From assembly GCA_013398015.1 (NCBI GenBank), contig VZRR01010423.1:124001-188000 (forward strand): a DNA stretch of 64,000 nt, given 5' to 3'. Within the stretch, counting starts at the first letter, position 1. Each line of letters begins with the position of its first letter. Positions 47,216 through 58,250 of the stretch are shown piece by piece. Position numbers and translations under genes: made by a program. This stretch comes from Oreocharis arfaki. Lineage: Eukaryota > Chordata > Aves > Passeriformes > Paramythiidae. The notes under the pieces are model-generated. The model was not told the DNA's origin, searched no databases, and was given only the letters and a program-made list of their open reading frames with translations.

Positions 47216-49227
47216 ATGGCAGGCCACCAGCTCTGGAGGAGCGCTGGCTGTTCATTCCTCATCTCCAGGAACATCTTCAGGGGAAAGGGCCCACTCTCAA
47301 TGGAGTCATGTGCTGGCTGTCCTTCTTGATAATTGTATTTCTGGTAGAAAAGAATAGAGGCACGGAGAAGCCTAAAGTGAGCCAGGAAGGGACAAAATTC
47401 CTGTGAAAAGGAGGCCTCACAGAAACAATGTTTGTTTCCTGACTTTGTCCTCTGATCAAGTAACAGAGTCCTCCTTCTGCTCTCTGTCTCCTTCATGGCC
47501 TTGCACTGTATCCCCTGGCTGAGCTTCTCACCTGAGAAGCTGCATACCATAGTGACAGGGAGGCATTTTTCCATGGCTACTGTCATTAATTACCTTGATA
47601 ATTCCCATCCTTAAACTTCAGGTCTGAATTGTTACTCATTTCTCATCCTGCCCAGCCCACTTCACTGTCTAGACATCTCATTTGGCAGCTAGACCATGTG
47701 ACTGTTGCTGCCTTGATTAAATAGTTGGTGCAATGTGTATCTTATTACCCTCAGTTAAGTCCCTGGTCAGGGCTGTTTTTAAGCATCTCCTTCCCAGGAG
47801 TGGTTGGAGCAAGGGTGAAGGTATTCAGGGGAATCAGGAAAGGTTGTCAGCGTCATTCAAGGTGATCTTCAGCCATTTTAGAGCAATGAACAACACCTTG
47901 TGTACTGGAGGTGTGTGTAAACTGTCATCTAAACACAGGGATTTTAGTTCCTCTTGCCATACCAGACCAATGTTGGGCTTAAGGCACAGCTATTACTTGC
48001 TTTAAATAATTAAAAATTAGGCCCTCTTGGTGCCTTGCAGGACATTTGGTCCACTGCATCATGGCAGATTAAAAAAAAACAGTAGGAATCAGCAGATATC
48101 AGCTCTTAATCTCCAAATGCTCAGAATCAGGAGCATAAGGAGACTTAACATCTCTTGATGTGGTTCCCATATTGCAAGCAGACTAAATAAATATCTCTGT
48201 GTTCTTAAGGCTAGCATCAAACCATCATCTCAAAAAAATCAGGTACTGACTGAAAAGTGTGTGTGTGTATCATGGGGAAAAGCTGTTCTTGTGGAATGGT
48301 CTTCCTTCTATCAGTTTGTGAGGAGACATTCCCAGAACACCACCACCGTTGGCTATGTTGGGATAGCAGCACCACAGCCAAGCTAGTTTGGGTTATCCAA
48401 GAATTCAGATGGTACCACGAACCTGCAAAGCCACCAGCACCCCACAGCCCACATGTGCAGGTTTCATCTCACAGCACAGTCCTGAAGACCTTCTTTATGC
48501 TCAGGAGCAGTGTAAGGTTTGTGCAGTTCAGGTAGAGAACATGCCCTGCGCCCTCTGCCACACAGAGATTCCCTCTCAGCATTGTACCTCAGGCCTCTCA
48601 CAGTTTTTTGAGTGCTCTCCCACTTGCTGGGAAAGCAGCATGACTGAAACTAGAATAGAAATGCCAGCTCTTCCCCATGACTCTAATAAGCACCTGAAAT
48701 GCTTTCCTCATTCGGAAAACCACCCAGTAGGACCCCAAGTTTACAAAGTCCCCGTCTATAATCACCTCCTTGTGGGATTTTCCTCCTTATCTGCATTTTC
48801 ATATTGTAGAAATAAGACCAGTATTCTCATCTGTGTCCCGTCAGTTTCTTTGCTCAATTCATTGATCTTGAAGATCTCCTTAAGGAAATTAGGCAAATCA
48901 GGTTTAAACTTCTCCTGAATCCTTTCCCTGGTAGTGAAAATCTGGTGGTGGTTGTTATTAGCAGCTTGGCTTTAGAGTTACGTATGCAATGGGATTAGCT
49001 GGTCTATTTTAGTAGCTGTTTTCTAATCTATGTGAAGATACTGGAGATCTCAAGACAAATACAGCATGAAAAACTATAAGCATGCTTTACTTATAGAAAA
49101 ATGTTGAGAAATGTAGTGAGAAAGGATACAGGACAGCTGTACTTCCACCATCTTTAAGATACATAGAGTTTAGTAGAGCTCTCTTCAGTTTTGCCCCATC
49201 CTAGAGGACTGAATAGGAAGACTAGAC
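47216..49227. other. No supported gene
   Basis: A 176-codon plus-strand open frame occurs at 48388-48918. It lacks codon or splice support and is within what chance gives for a sequence this long. Confidence 0.55.
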
Positions 49228-49492
49228 ATTCATAGATTCATAGAATGGGTTGGAAGGGACCTTAAAGATCATCTTGTTCCAACCCCCTGCCATGGGCAAA
49301 GACAGCTTCCACTAGACCAGATTGCTCAGAGCCCCATCCAGCCTAGCCTTGACCACTTACAGGGATAAGGGGAATCCACAACCTCTGGGTGACCTGTTCC
49401 TGCGTCTCACCAGCTTTATAGTAAAGAATTTCTCCTAATATCTAATCTTCCTGATATCCAGTCTAAGTCTACCCTCCTTCAGCTTTGTTGGG
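49228..49492 (-). mobile_element. CR1 LINE 3' end fragment
   Basis: Antisense CR1 from 'attcatagattcatagaatgg' through the 'aagaatttctcctaatatct' block. Confidence 0.88.
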
Positions 49493-52400
49493 ATTCAACA
49501 AAGTTGAGGGGAAGTACTTTGCTTTCACAGCTACAGGCCTCTTCCTCTAAAGGTGACACCAAGTGCTCCTTCGGGGAAAGATGCCAAAGGCTGAACAATC
49601 ATACTGTATAATGGGACACAGTCTCTGCCGATGAAGACATTTTTAGAGCCTAAATATCCAGTTTCCAGCTGTGTGAAATTGTCATGCTGTTCATAATAAC
49701 CACAAGGATTGAGATTGCAAACTTATCTAGCATCTTTTCTGCCAGCACAATTTTCAATTTTTACATGCTTCGAAGATCACAGGTTCCTGTTCACAGCCCC
49801 TGTTAAACATCCTGAAATACATCTCTTCTAGAAAACTATTTTGTTTTAGCCATTCTTTAAACAAGATGCTTCCATGAGGAGGGATTTTCAGCCCGTTTTT
49901 GCTGTACAGTTCATTGTTCCTAATCTCTCCATTGCCATTGCTATAGCAATCAAGTGCCTGTGAGATGCCCCAACTAGAAAATGTCTTTTTTATTTCATTA
50001 GTTCCCGAGTTGAATCCTATTACTTATTAATAACCTCATTCCACCCATGCTCTGCATTGATCCCTCTTATCAGCACTGGCTCCTGCTGTCTTCTCAGCTT
50101 TCTCAGAGTAATGTTTTCAAAGGTAAAAATTTCCAGCCATCTCTCCAAGCAAGACTCCTGTGCAGTCAATAAGAAGCTCATCACTTCCACACTTACCAGC
50201 CGCCCCGGCAGCTCTTGCTTTGCTCGTTGTTTTATCATTCGCAAAAGCGTCTCCTCCTCCTCCTGATGAGATGGATTTACTCAGCAATACTCTGCCTGCT
50301 GTGGCAGGGAATGCAGGGACCAGGTGCCTTGCTTGCTCAGGAGGACTGAAAGGCTCAGAAATCCTACAGAGAGTTAAGTGGGAGATTAGGGTTAGCATTA
50401 CTGCAAGCACTTAGGAGCTGAACAGATTCCTATGCCAAAAAAAGCACATGTGAATGTGTTGTATTCTTCTCATTCTTTTAAGGAGAGGAGTATTCTTGCT
50501 TTAAGTACTCATCTTTGAAGAATCCCCCTCCTGCACCTTTCTCTATCACCTACTTTTTTCATCCTTTCATTCTTCTTGCTTCTCTTCTGTGCCCTGCTTG
50601 TCCTTTACCTTGTCTCTGCTCTCTTTTTACAGGGCAACATGGCCCTGAAATCCTCACATCTTACATGCCCTGCAATTAAGGTGTTGATTCCTAAAATTAT
50701 GCCTCCATATTTGTGTTTTAACATCTGAGTAGAAACTGTCTGATTTTCTGCAGAACCAGTGATGAGGTTTCTGGGCATGTTTGGGTTCTGAAAGCACAGT
50801 AATTTATGTTATATCCTGATTTCAGTGCATGATGGTGGGCCTTGGTCCAGGGAAATCTGGTAGCCTATGATGAGGAATGTGGAGAGAGAGGTGTTTTAAG
50901 TCTTCGCAAACCTTATTCACTCAGATACATTATGAAAATCCATTGCATGGAGTATAGGAAGTTTTCTGAGATCATACTGAAGGTGCAGCAAGTTTTAACA
51001 GCCCTAATTCCACTGACAACACTCCCAGGTCTGTGCCGAAAGAGAGCAAAGCAGTGTCAGTGAGCAAGGAAAGCCACGAGATCACTTTAGCTCATGACAT
51101 CTGGGAGATGACAGTAATGCAGGTAGGGGCTAAATTAATTAACAGAGACATACAGTGCATTTTAAATTTATTTTATGTGTTCATTGGGTCAGGGTCTTGG
51201 AGGTGGATAGACTAAGCTCTAGGGGTGTGGTTTTCACAATGTAACGAGCTAAGTCCATCTAAAGGACACATTTTTTGCTGATTTATCTAACTTGCATAAA
51301 ACTTAGGGTACATTGCCAAACACAGTGTCTGGTGTCTGATTCAAGGTCTCTGTTCATGTTATCCCTTCACTTGTTTCAAAACTGTTCTGCGAGACCTTGC
51401 TGTTTCCCACTGACCAGACTGTATAGTATTTACTGTTCTCTGTGATTCACTGTGCAAAATCTTTTCTTACATCATTCACCTTTCACCACCAGCAGTCCTT
51501 ACAAAGGACCGGCTGAAGGCATGACATGTGAATCCCTGCTGTTACTTGATAGCTCTGCTGCAGCAAGATGGGTACCTGAGTTTAGGCTGATCCTTCCAAG
51601 TTCTTAAACCAGCCTCAGTTTGCTGTATTGTTTGGCTCTGTTTATTCGGTTCTGTTTAACTTCAGTGTCACTTACACCCAGCTCTTCTGCATTGCCCTCT
51701 TCCCGTGTCCTGCCACCTCCAGGCTTTGCTTTCCCATAGTCGCATGTCAAGGTCATCAGAATTACATGGATCTCCTGACAGTACACAGATGCTTCAGTCT
51801 GTGCTGCCTCACACCCAAGAGTATTTAAAAAAGAAAAGCCTGATCTTCACAATTTTTAGGTTTTTTTTCCCACTGATCCTCATTTGGAGAAGATGCAGAT
51901 GTTTCACATTTGGCCAACGCCTCCACGTATCCACTGACAGATGCTCTTCAACGTCAGTGCTTATTTCCAGCCTCTCCTCAGATGTACTGATGAATGTCGT
52001 GTTTGCAGCAGTCTTGCCTCCAATGTTTTTCTAAGCCATGCTATTGTGGCAAGCAAACCTATTCACAACTGCTGTCAGCCGGTGGATCTAGCCTTAGAGT
52101 GGTTCCTGAACCTATTTATTTTTGTTTCTGTCTTGAGCAGCTACAGGAGCTGGGCTTTTATCAGCATCAGCAGAAATAGATAAATTCAGTACCAGACATC
52201 CACCGAGGAAGCATGAGAACTTCAGAAACATTCTGGAATTTAATCAGGCTGAATATATACTAATAAATTAAATATGCTTGAGTTCTTTTTTTTTTTTTTA
52301 AACTGAAGCCAGCTATCCAAAGTGCAACCTTCCAGGCCTGGATTGCTCATCACTGTGGGATTGTACATGGAGAGAATTCAGTTATACAGCCAAGGATGAT

Positions 52401-53369
52401 GTCTGTTGTCCCTAATGCCGCTGGAGAGACCAGTGCCCTCTCTCTTCTGATTTGAAGAGTCCATGATCTTAATCTGAAGAGACTTCATTGTTTTCGTAGG
52501 GGAGTGTTTTACAAGGAGATAAATGAATATCCAACATTTTCCCTACATGCTATTTATTCTGAAAGGTCAGTCCCCTTCCCTGCAAATAAATAGAGGATGT
52601 ATCAGCTCTCCTGCTATGGTATCCACCTTTCCCATCCATCACTAGGTAGGAAGATTACTCTGCCACAGGTATGGAAGCCAGGGGAGCTGCAAGTATCTCT
52701 GAGTAGCAGCAGATGAGCCTTGACTTTCAGCAATAGCCACAGTAAACCACATCACTCAAACAGTGTGGGACAGCACAGACAGGACCCATAATATTCCTCA
52801 AATTATGACTCTGAAGAGTAACTTGCTTAAGTGCATGTTCCTTCTGTCTGCATATCAATCTGGGAAAATCAGGGCTCATGATACTTTTGTTCTTGGACAT
52901 TTTCATTCAGGAATGAAAAATTCACAACAGTACCAATTCCTAAAGGCCAACTTCATCCAGTTCACACACCCAAAAAGGAAGAGCAAGAATGGATTCAGAA
53001 CCTGAACGTGCAGCTGTTGGCTGATACAGGATCAGTGCATGCAACCCCCAACCTTCCTGTGGCCAAGTTGGCCACCAGGACTTCCCAAAAGCTCCTGGGC
53101 CTCATCGTGCTGGGCACAGTCTAAATACCACTGAACAACAACCTGCTGGACATTTACAACCCAAACAGAAAATGCAGAGTCCGGGGGAGGATGTGGAGGC
53201 AGCAGAGGGGAGCTGATCTACTCCGGTCTCCACAGGAGGTTGATTGCAGCCATTTGGGCAGCCCAGCTGATGCTGCCTTCCAGCTCCCTGGCTGGTATGG
53301 CCTGTGTGTTTCTAACCCTTTGGACTCTGCTTCTTTCTTGTCACAAAAGCATTTTTATTTGGTTTATTG

Positions 53370-53371
<2 letters not shown>
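49493..53371. other. No firm gene; weak minus-strand exon at 50.2 kb
   Basis: AT-rich, with a Glu-codon (CTC/GAG) run at about 50.25 kb. A T-run lies at 52287-52300. Nothing else supported. Confidence 0.5.
50197..50262 (-). other. Weak candidate coding exon (Glu-rich, phase 0-0)
   Basis: The minus strand shows a consensus donor GTAAGT just past 50197. Ahead of it are 22 open codons reading four Glu, then TLLRMIKQRAKQELPGRL. Several CpG dinucleotides fall here in otherwise CpG-poor DNA. The acceptor at 50263-50264 (CATCAG) has a poor pyrimidine tract. A second frame is also open across 50117-50410, so the frame is not certain. In the frame given, it would join the 42.1 kb candidate only if that exon starts at 42264. 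Confidence 0.2.
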
Positions 53372-53436
<65 letters not shown>

Positions 53437-53438
53437 TT
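53372..53438 (+). repeat. (TTA)n microsatellite
   Basis: About 22 uninterrupted TTA units. One frame reads as a run of isoleucine or leucine, which is an artefact of the repeat and not a transmembrane protein. Confidence 0.97.
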
Positions 53439-53906
53439 ATCCTGATTGAGCTGGATGGCACATGATAACCTTGGAAAAGGCAATCTTGGACCGGCCCTGC
53501 CTCCAAAGAGGAGCTGATGCTCCTGAAGGCTCCAAGGGCTTTGTTCTCCCAGAAGGACCAGAATGGCTTCCCACGCTATGTTTAAACAGATCCTTCCAGA
53601 CAGTGATGCTTAATGGCTGTAAAGATTCAGTAGTCCCAGTGTCACTTTAAAAAAGCAACAAAACTAGGATATATGGCTTTTCCAGAAATAAAGATCAAAT
53701 AAAATACTGCATTTTGCTGTTAACATGATGATTTGAGCTAAGCACAGCACTATGGAAACTGGCTGTTCAAGAGAGTATATTCTTTGCTACAGGACTTTCT
53801 ATTTACTGTGCCACAGTCCTTTCCACAGATAACAGTCCATAAGATAAGTCATTCAACCCCTGTGAAAACAGGCTATTGATTTATATTTTCATTTAAAATT
53901 ACGTAC

Positions 53907-53960
53907 TTTTTCATCCCTGATGCGCTCTTCTGGTTTTTGCCCAGAGTTCACTAAGTTGCA
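53907..53960 (-). other. Weak candidate coding exon (18 codons)
   Basis: On the minus strand a strong acceptor (CATCTGTTCACTTCAG) precedes 18 codons reading CNLVNSGQKPEERIRDEK. GTACGT, an imperfect donor, follows. The exon is phase 0 at both ends, compatible with the 50.2 kb candidate. The chain was chosen for phase agreement, so the agreement itself is little evidence. Confidence 0.17.
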
Positions 53961-54414
53961 CTGAAGTGAACAGATGAGAGATATGTGCTTACAGGTTGGC
54001 AGGGAATTGCTGAGGTGGAGAGTTTTCAATAGCAAGAAGAAAGATTGAAATGCCTGAGCAGTTATTTTAATCAATTGTTCTTTATAATGAGAGCAGCTCA
54101 GGGGGCGAAGTAAGCAATTCAACATTATGCATTAATGTTTAAAATCCTCCTAAATCAAAGCTTGGAATGGACTCTCTGGATTGGGAATCAAACAAAAATA
54201 ATCAAGCTATACCAATACATTTTCACCAAAAGCTTTTGGGAACCCCAGCTTGTGTAAATTAACATGAATGTGTAGATTAACATGGATGTCTATAATAAAA
54301 TGATCTCTTTTTTAAACACAGGCTTAAAAATATCTGAAAAGCGTTGTGGAAACAGAAGTCAATGTCTCTGGGTCAGCGCAGAGGGTTACTGAAGGATTTA
54401 CCTTTTTGCATGGG

Positions 54415-54702
54415 CAGATGGTGATAGACAAGGGGGAGAGGTTTAGGTTGGATATGTTTTGGGACCCAAACCAACACAAGATGTTAAGAAGAAATTCTTT
54501 TCTGTGAGGGTGGTAAGGCACAGGTTGCCCAAAGAACTTGTAGATGCCTCATCCCTGGAAGTGTTCAAAGCCAGGAGTGTTGGGGTGGATGAACCTGGTT
54601 TAGTGGAAGGTGTCCCTGCCCATGGCAGAAGGGTTGGAATGAGATGAACTTTAAGATCCCTTCCAACCCAAACCATTCTATGATCCCTTGGTTATGTGAT
54701 TC
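54415..54702 (+). mobile_element. CR1 LINE 3' end fragment
   Basis: Sense CR1 with 'gaggtttaggttggatatg', then a short extra stretch ('gggacccaaaccaacacaag'), then 'agaaattcttttctgtgagggtgg' to the tail. The extra piece is a small internal insertion. Confidence 0.88.
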
Positions 54703-57153
54703 TTGCAGACTCCTCTCAGCTGTTTCAGAAGCACCAGCAGCAAACCCACTCCCTCAGGGGAGAACATCACACTCATTCTCTTGCTCATGCTTCTGTGGAC
54801 ACGCACAGAGCAACGAGAGCTCAGACACATTTTGGGGTCTCAAGCCAGTGCTCTGTCCTGGTTTTTCACCTGCCTTTGAAAACTAAATATTCATATATTG
54901 CCTCAAGCACAAGTAGGTATGGCTCTCAAAAGATTATGTGGGGGGGCAAAAAGGCTTTTGCAAGACAAGTTAGAAAGGAAAAATAAAAGATTTCAGTTTT
55001 TCAAAAGAAACACTATACACAATCTTGTTCTAAAGTATATGTGAGGCATAAAGGAATAGTAAAAGACAAATTGCTCTGAAGACCGAAATACAATGGAGAT
55101 GGGGTTAATCAGCTTAGGGGCTGCTTCCATACAATAGAGAAAACCACACGTAATTTTCAGAGACACTTCCAAATCTCACTGCCTTCGAACAACATCCTTA
55201 TGTAAGCAGAGGCTCTTCAGAGCAGACCTCCTCTGTTTTCTGCCTTCATTTGCACCTTTATAGACATTAGTGACAAATCTCATCAGCATCCTCTATTATC
55301 ATGAAAATGAGAAATAATTTCAGCTGCATCTGTTGCACGCTGCATGCTAAATGACAGATTTGTTACTGTCTGAACAAAGGAAGTCTAGATGACCTCTTGC
55401 ACCTATGTAAAATAATTATGTTAACAAATTATGATATATACACAAATTTTCTTTTCAAGTCAAGGACAGTTGTTTATGTGGGTTTGACTTCATGAGCTGC
55501 TTGCACAAGGAAAGGGGAATTATTCTCTTCCTTTTTTAAAAATGTTGCTCCTGCCTAAATGTTGCTGCAGCCAGAAGCTGGGAAGTTTGAAAGCAGATGT
55601 GAAGAGGAAAAGCAGAGTCAAGTGCACTCTCCTTGGCTAAAGTTCACACTTTTATGGTAAATAATAAATTAAACAGGAAGGTAGCCAGAAATATCAACAG
55701 AGTGTTTGCACAGGTAAATTTTTGCTGGCTAAGACTTCATACAATATATCTCTGCTCCCTAGAGCAGACAGATCACATTTAATCTCTCCATACCAGTACT
55801 TAACTCACATGTCTCTGGTGTGAGGCCCAGGGAATTGGAAAAGAAAGAACCAGAATGCTCATCGGTACTTTTTATAGATTGGTGATGGACTTCTAAGCTG
55901 TCACACTCAGAATCCTGCTATAGGCAAGGAGGGAGCATACCTCACACAGACATGGAGCTGTATTATCCATTGGTAATCCAGTGAAAATTTTCATAATTTA
56001 AACCAAAACAAAACTCCATTTTTTAAGTATCTGTGCTCATTCTTTCAATGCCTGTCTGGCTCCTATGGCTGACCCTCTCATCCTTACTCGGGAAGAATGG
56101 GAGATGGGTTGCAACATGTTGTCAGTATCCTGAAATGTCTGTCACAGGCAGTATAATATTTGTGATGGGGCTTTCTTCACCTTCTCCTTTGGGAGGTGTG
56201 TGAGATTGATGCTGATACTTTGCTCTTCCTCAGTTTAGGGTCTGCTTGGGTTTATTTGTGTACATTTTCTTGACACATTCTTTCTTCTGATTATGCTCAT
56301 TATGCAGCTTTTCTCTTTTTGTTATCTCCAAAATTAGCCCTTACCTGAGCAACATAGGGCTGCATTTCTGCAGTGACCACTGACTGATCTTGTGTCTACA
56401 CTTTGGGCCCTCTGTTGTCATCCCATGCCTGTAATCTTTCGCTCCACATTTTATTTCAAACTCACAGGCTGTTGAATCTGCACTGTAACTCTTTGTTATC
56501 ACTGTGAACTGAAGCTGATCTGTAACAGACATGGGCCATACTTACCTGACTGCTAGACAATTGCTATTGTTAAAAAAACAAAGTTAAAATCCACTCAGCC
56601 TGGGCAAAACAAGACTAGCCATCAGTCTGGACTGACTAAGCCTTGATGGTAAGGTCAGGGCAAAGCCTATCTTCAACTTGTATCAGCAGAAATCAGAGTT
56701 ACCAGGCTGCAAAGTCTCCCTGTTCTACATATGTCAAGACCTGTCACAGAAAACTCTGGAAGAAGACGTTTCTTGGGATGTTGCCACTTGTAGGCCCCAA
56801 CCATCTGATAAGCCCTGGCAGCTCTCACCAGCTCAGCTGCGGTTCCAAAGCATCCCTGAACTCACATCAGGTGGCTGCTCCTTGGCTGCTCTCTTGCTGC
56901 TTAGCTCCCACTCACAGGATCAGCAGGAGGATTTTAAAATCTCCCCACTTTCCAAGTGTTTATCTGCAGCCTTTACTCACTGCAAAAGATCCACTCTAAC
57001 ATAATGGATTAATCATAAGCTTGGTTCGCTGGAATTTTGTTACACTGCCATGCTTCCTTGTACTTTCAGCATTCATCTCAGCTTCCTGCGTAGCCACCTG
57101 CCTCTCACTGAAATACAATTCTGTGGTTCTTCCTGAATTTCTGTGCATCAGTA
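54703..57153. other. No firm gene
   Basis: Unique AT-rich sequence. Two minus-strand donors at about 56545 (GTAAGT) and 56344 (GTAAGG) are the only gene-like signals. Confidence 0.5.
56345..56365 (-). other. Possible first coding segment with strong donor
   Basis: On the minus strand ATG at 56363-56365 is followed by CAG-CCC-TAT-GTT-GCT-CAG and then GTAAGG, a good donor in phase 0. A second, perfect donor GTAAGT sits at about 56545 and could belong to a 5' non-coding exon. A longer frame in another phase also crosses this site (56341-56532). No CpG island is present. This is offered only as a possible 5' end for the minus-strand gene. Confidence 0.1.
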
Positions 57154-57446
57154 AATCGTAGAATCAAAAAATCATGGAATGGTTTGGGTTGGAAGGGACC
57201 TCAAAGATCCTCTTCTTCCAACACCCTGCCCATGGCAGGGGCACCTTCCACTAGACCAGGTTCCTCTAAGCCCCATCCAACCTGGCCTTCAACACTTCAA
57301 GGGGCATCCACAGCTTCTCTGGGCAGCCTGTTCCAGTGCCTCACCACCCTCACAGCAAAGAACTTCTTCCTTATCTCTAATCTGAACCCACCTTTTTTCA
57401 GTTTAAACCATTCCCCCTTTCCCTATCACTACATGCCCTTGTAAAT
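57154..57446 (-). mobile_element. CR1 LINE 3' end fragment
   Basis: Antisense CR1, one of the least diverged copies here, from 'cgtagaatcaaaaaatcatgg' through 'attccccctttccctatcactac'. Confidence 0.9.
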
Positions 57447-57732
57447 TATACCTTTCCATGTATTACAAACCTAATAAAAGAACACTTCACCTCATAATCC
57501 TCTTAACTAACTCTTGCTTCTGTCTGTTTCTGTCTCACTACAGTACTCCAGTCTTTGTGTGGGTGCAGGCTGCCATGAAGCAGACACTGACTTTTCAGCA
57601 GTTTCTTTCATTTCTATTCATAAATTTGAAAGTGCTACACAGAACAGCTCCTAAAGTCTTCGACCAAGAAACTTCTCACTGAACTGAAAGGTTAATTAAA
57701 CATCACGTACTTTAGCTCATTAACTGCCTATG

Positions 57733-57872
57733 ATTTCACAGAATTACAGGTTCAAAGCATAAGCTGAGTTGGAAGGGACCCACAAGGATCATTAAGTCCA
57801 ACTCCCAGCCCTGCACAGGACCATCCCCAAGAGTATTGTCCAAACATTTCTTGAAGTCCAAAAATTAAATTT
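57733..57872 (-). mobile_element. CR1 LINE tail, other subfamily
   Basis: Antisense 'gagttggaagggacccacaaggatcattaagtccaactcc...' is the tail of a different CR1 subfamily from the copy 290 bases to its left. Confidence 0.8.
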
Positions 57873-58065
57873 GTTTTCCTGGACCTATTAAGTTCTTGGA
57901 ACTTTTCTTCTCTTTATATCAGAGGAAAGTCAAGGTATAAAAAAAATCCTTGAATGAGACTTCCCATGCCACAGATCAAACCACACAAACAAATAAGTAA
58001 ATAATAAATCAAGCCAAGCTTGTGGTTTGGAAGTTTCCTGTAACTTTTTGATGAAAGTACCCAGA

Positions 58066-58250
58066 ATTACAGAATCACAGGACCTCTAGAGATCATCAGA
58101 TCCAACCTCGTTGCTCCAGGCAGGGTCAGCTAGAGCAGGTTGCTCAGGGCTGCATCCACATCCCTGCACAGTCTGACTCACGGCACAGCTCAGCTCAGAG
58201 CTCCAGGGCACTGGTCAGGCTGCTGGGCAGTTTGGCCACAGAAATCCTTC
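58066..58250 (-). mobile_element. CR1 LINE tail fragment
   Basis: Antisense 'agatcatcagatccaacctcgttgctcc...gctcagggctgcatccac', a third CR1 tail type clustered within 1.1 kb. Confidence 0.75.

Noticed and set aside
47194..47586. 130-codon minus-strand frame with a GTAATT donor-like end
   Set aside because: It partly overlaps CR1, and the donor is weak.
48388..48918. 176-codon open frame on the plus strand
   Set aside because: It has no supporting splice sites, no recognisable domain and ordinary composition. A frame this long is expected about once by chance in six frames of 64 kb.
53191..53449. Frame with a long isoleucine or leucine run resembling a membrane helix
   Set aside because: It is the translation of the (TTA)n microsatellite.
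56341..56532. 63-codon minus-strand frame ending at a strong donor
   Set aside because: Kept only as part of the 56.3 kb donor entry: its phase does not match any downstream candidate and its upstream acceptor would imply an intron of about 26 bases.
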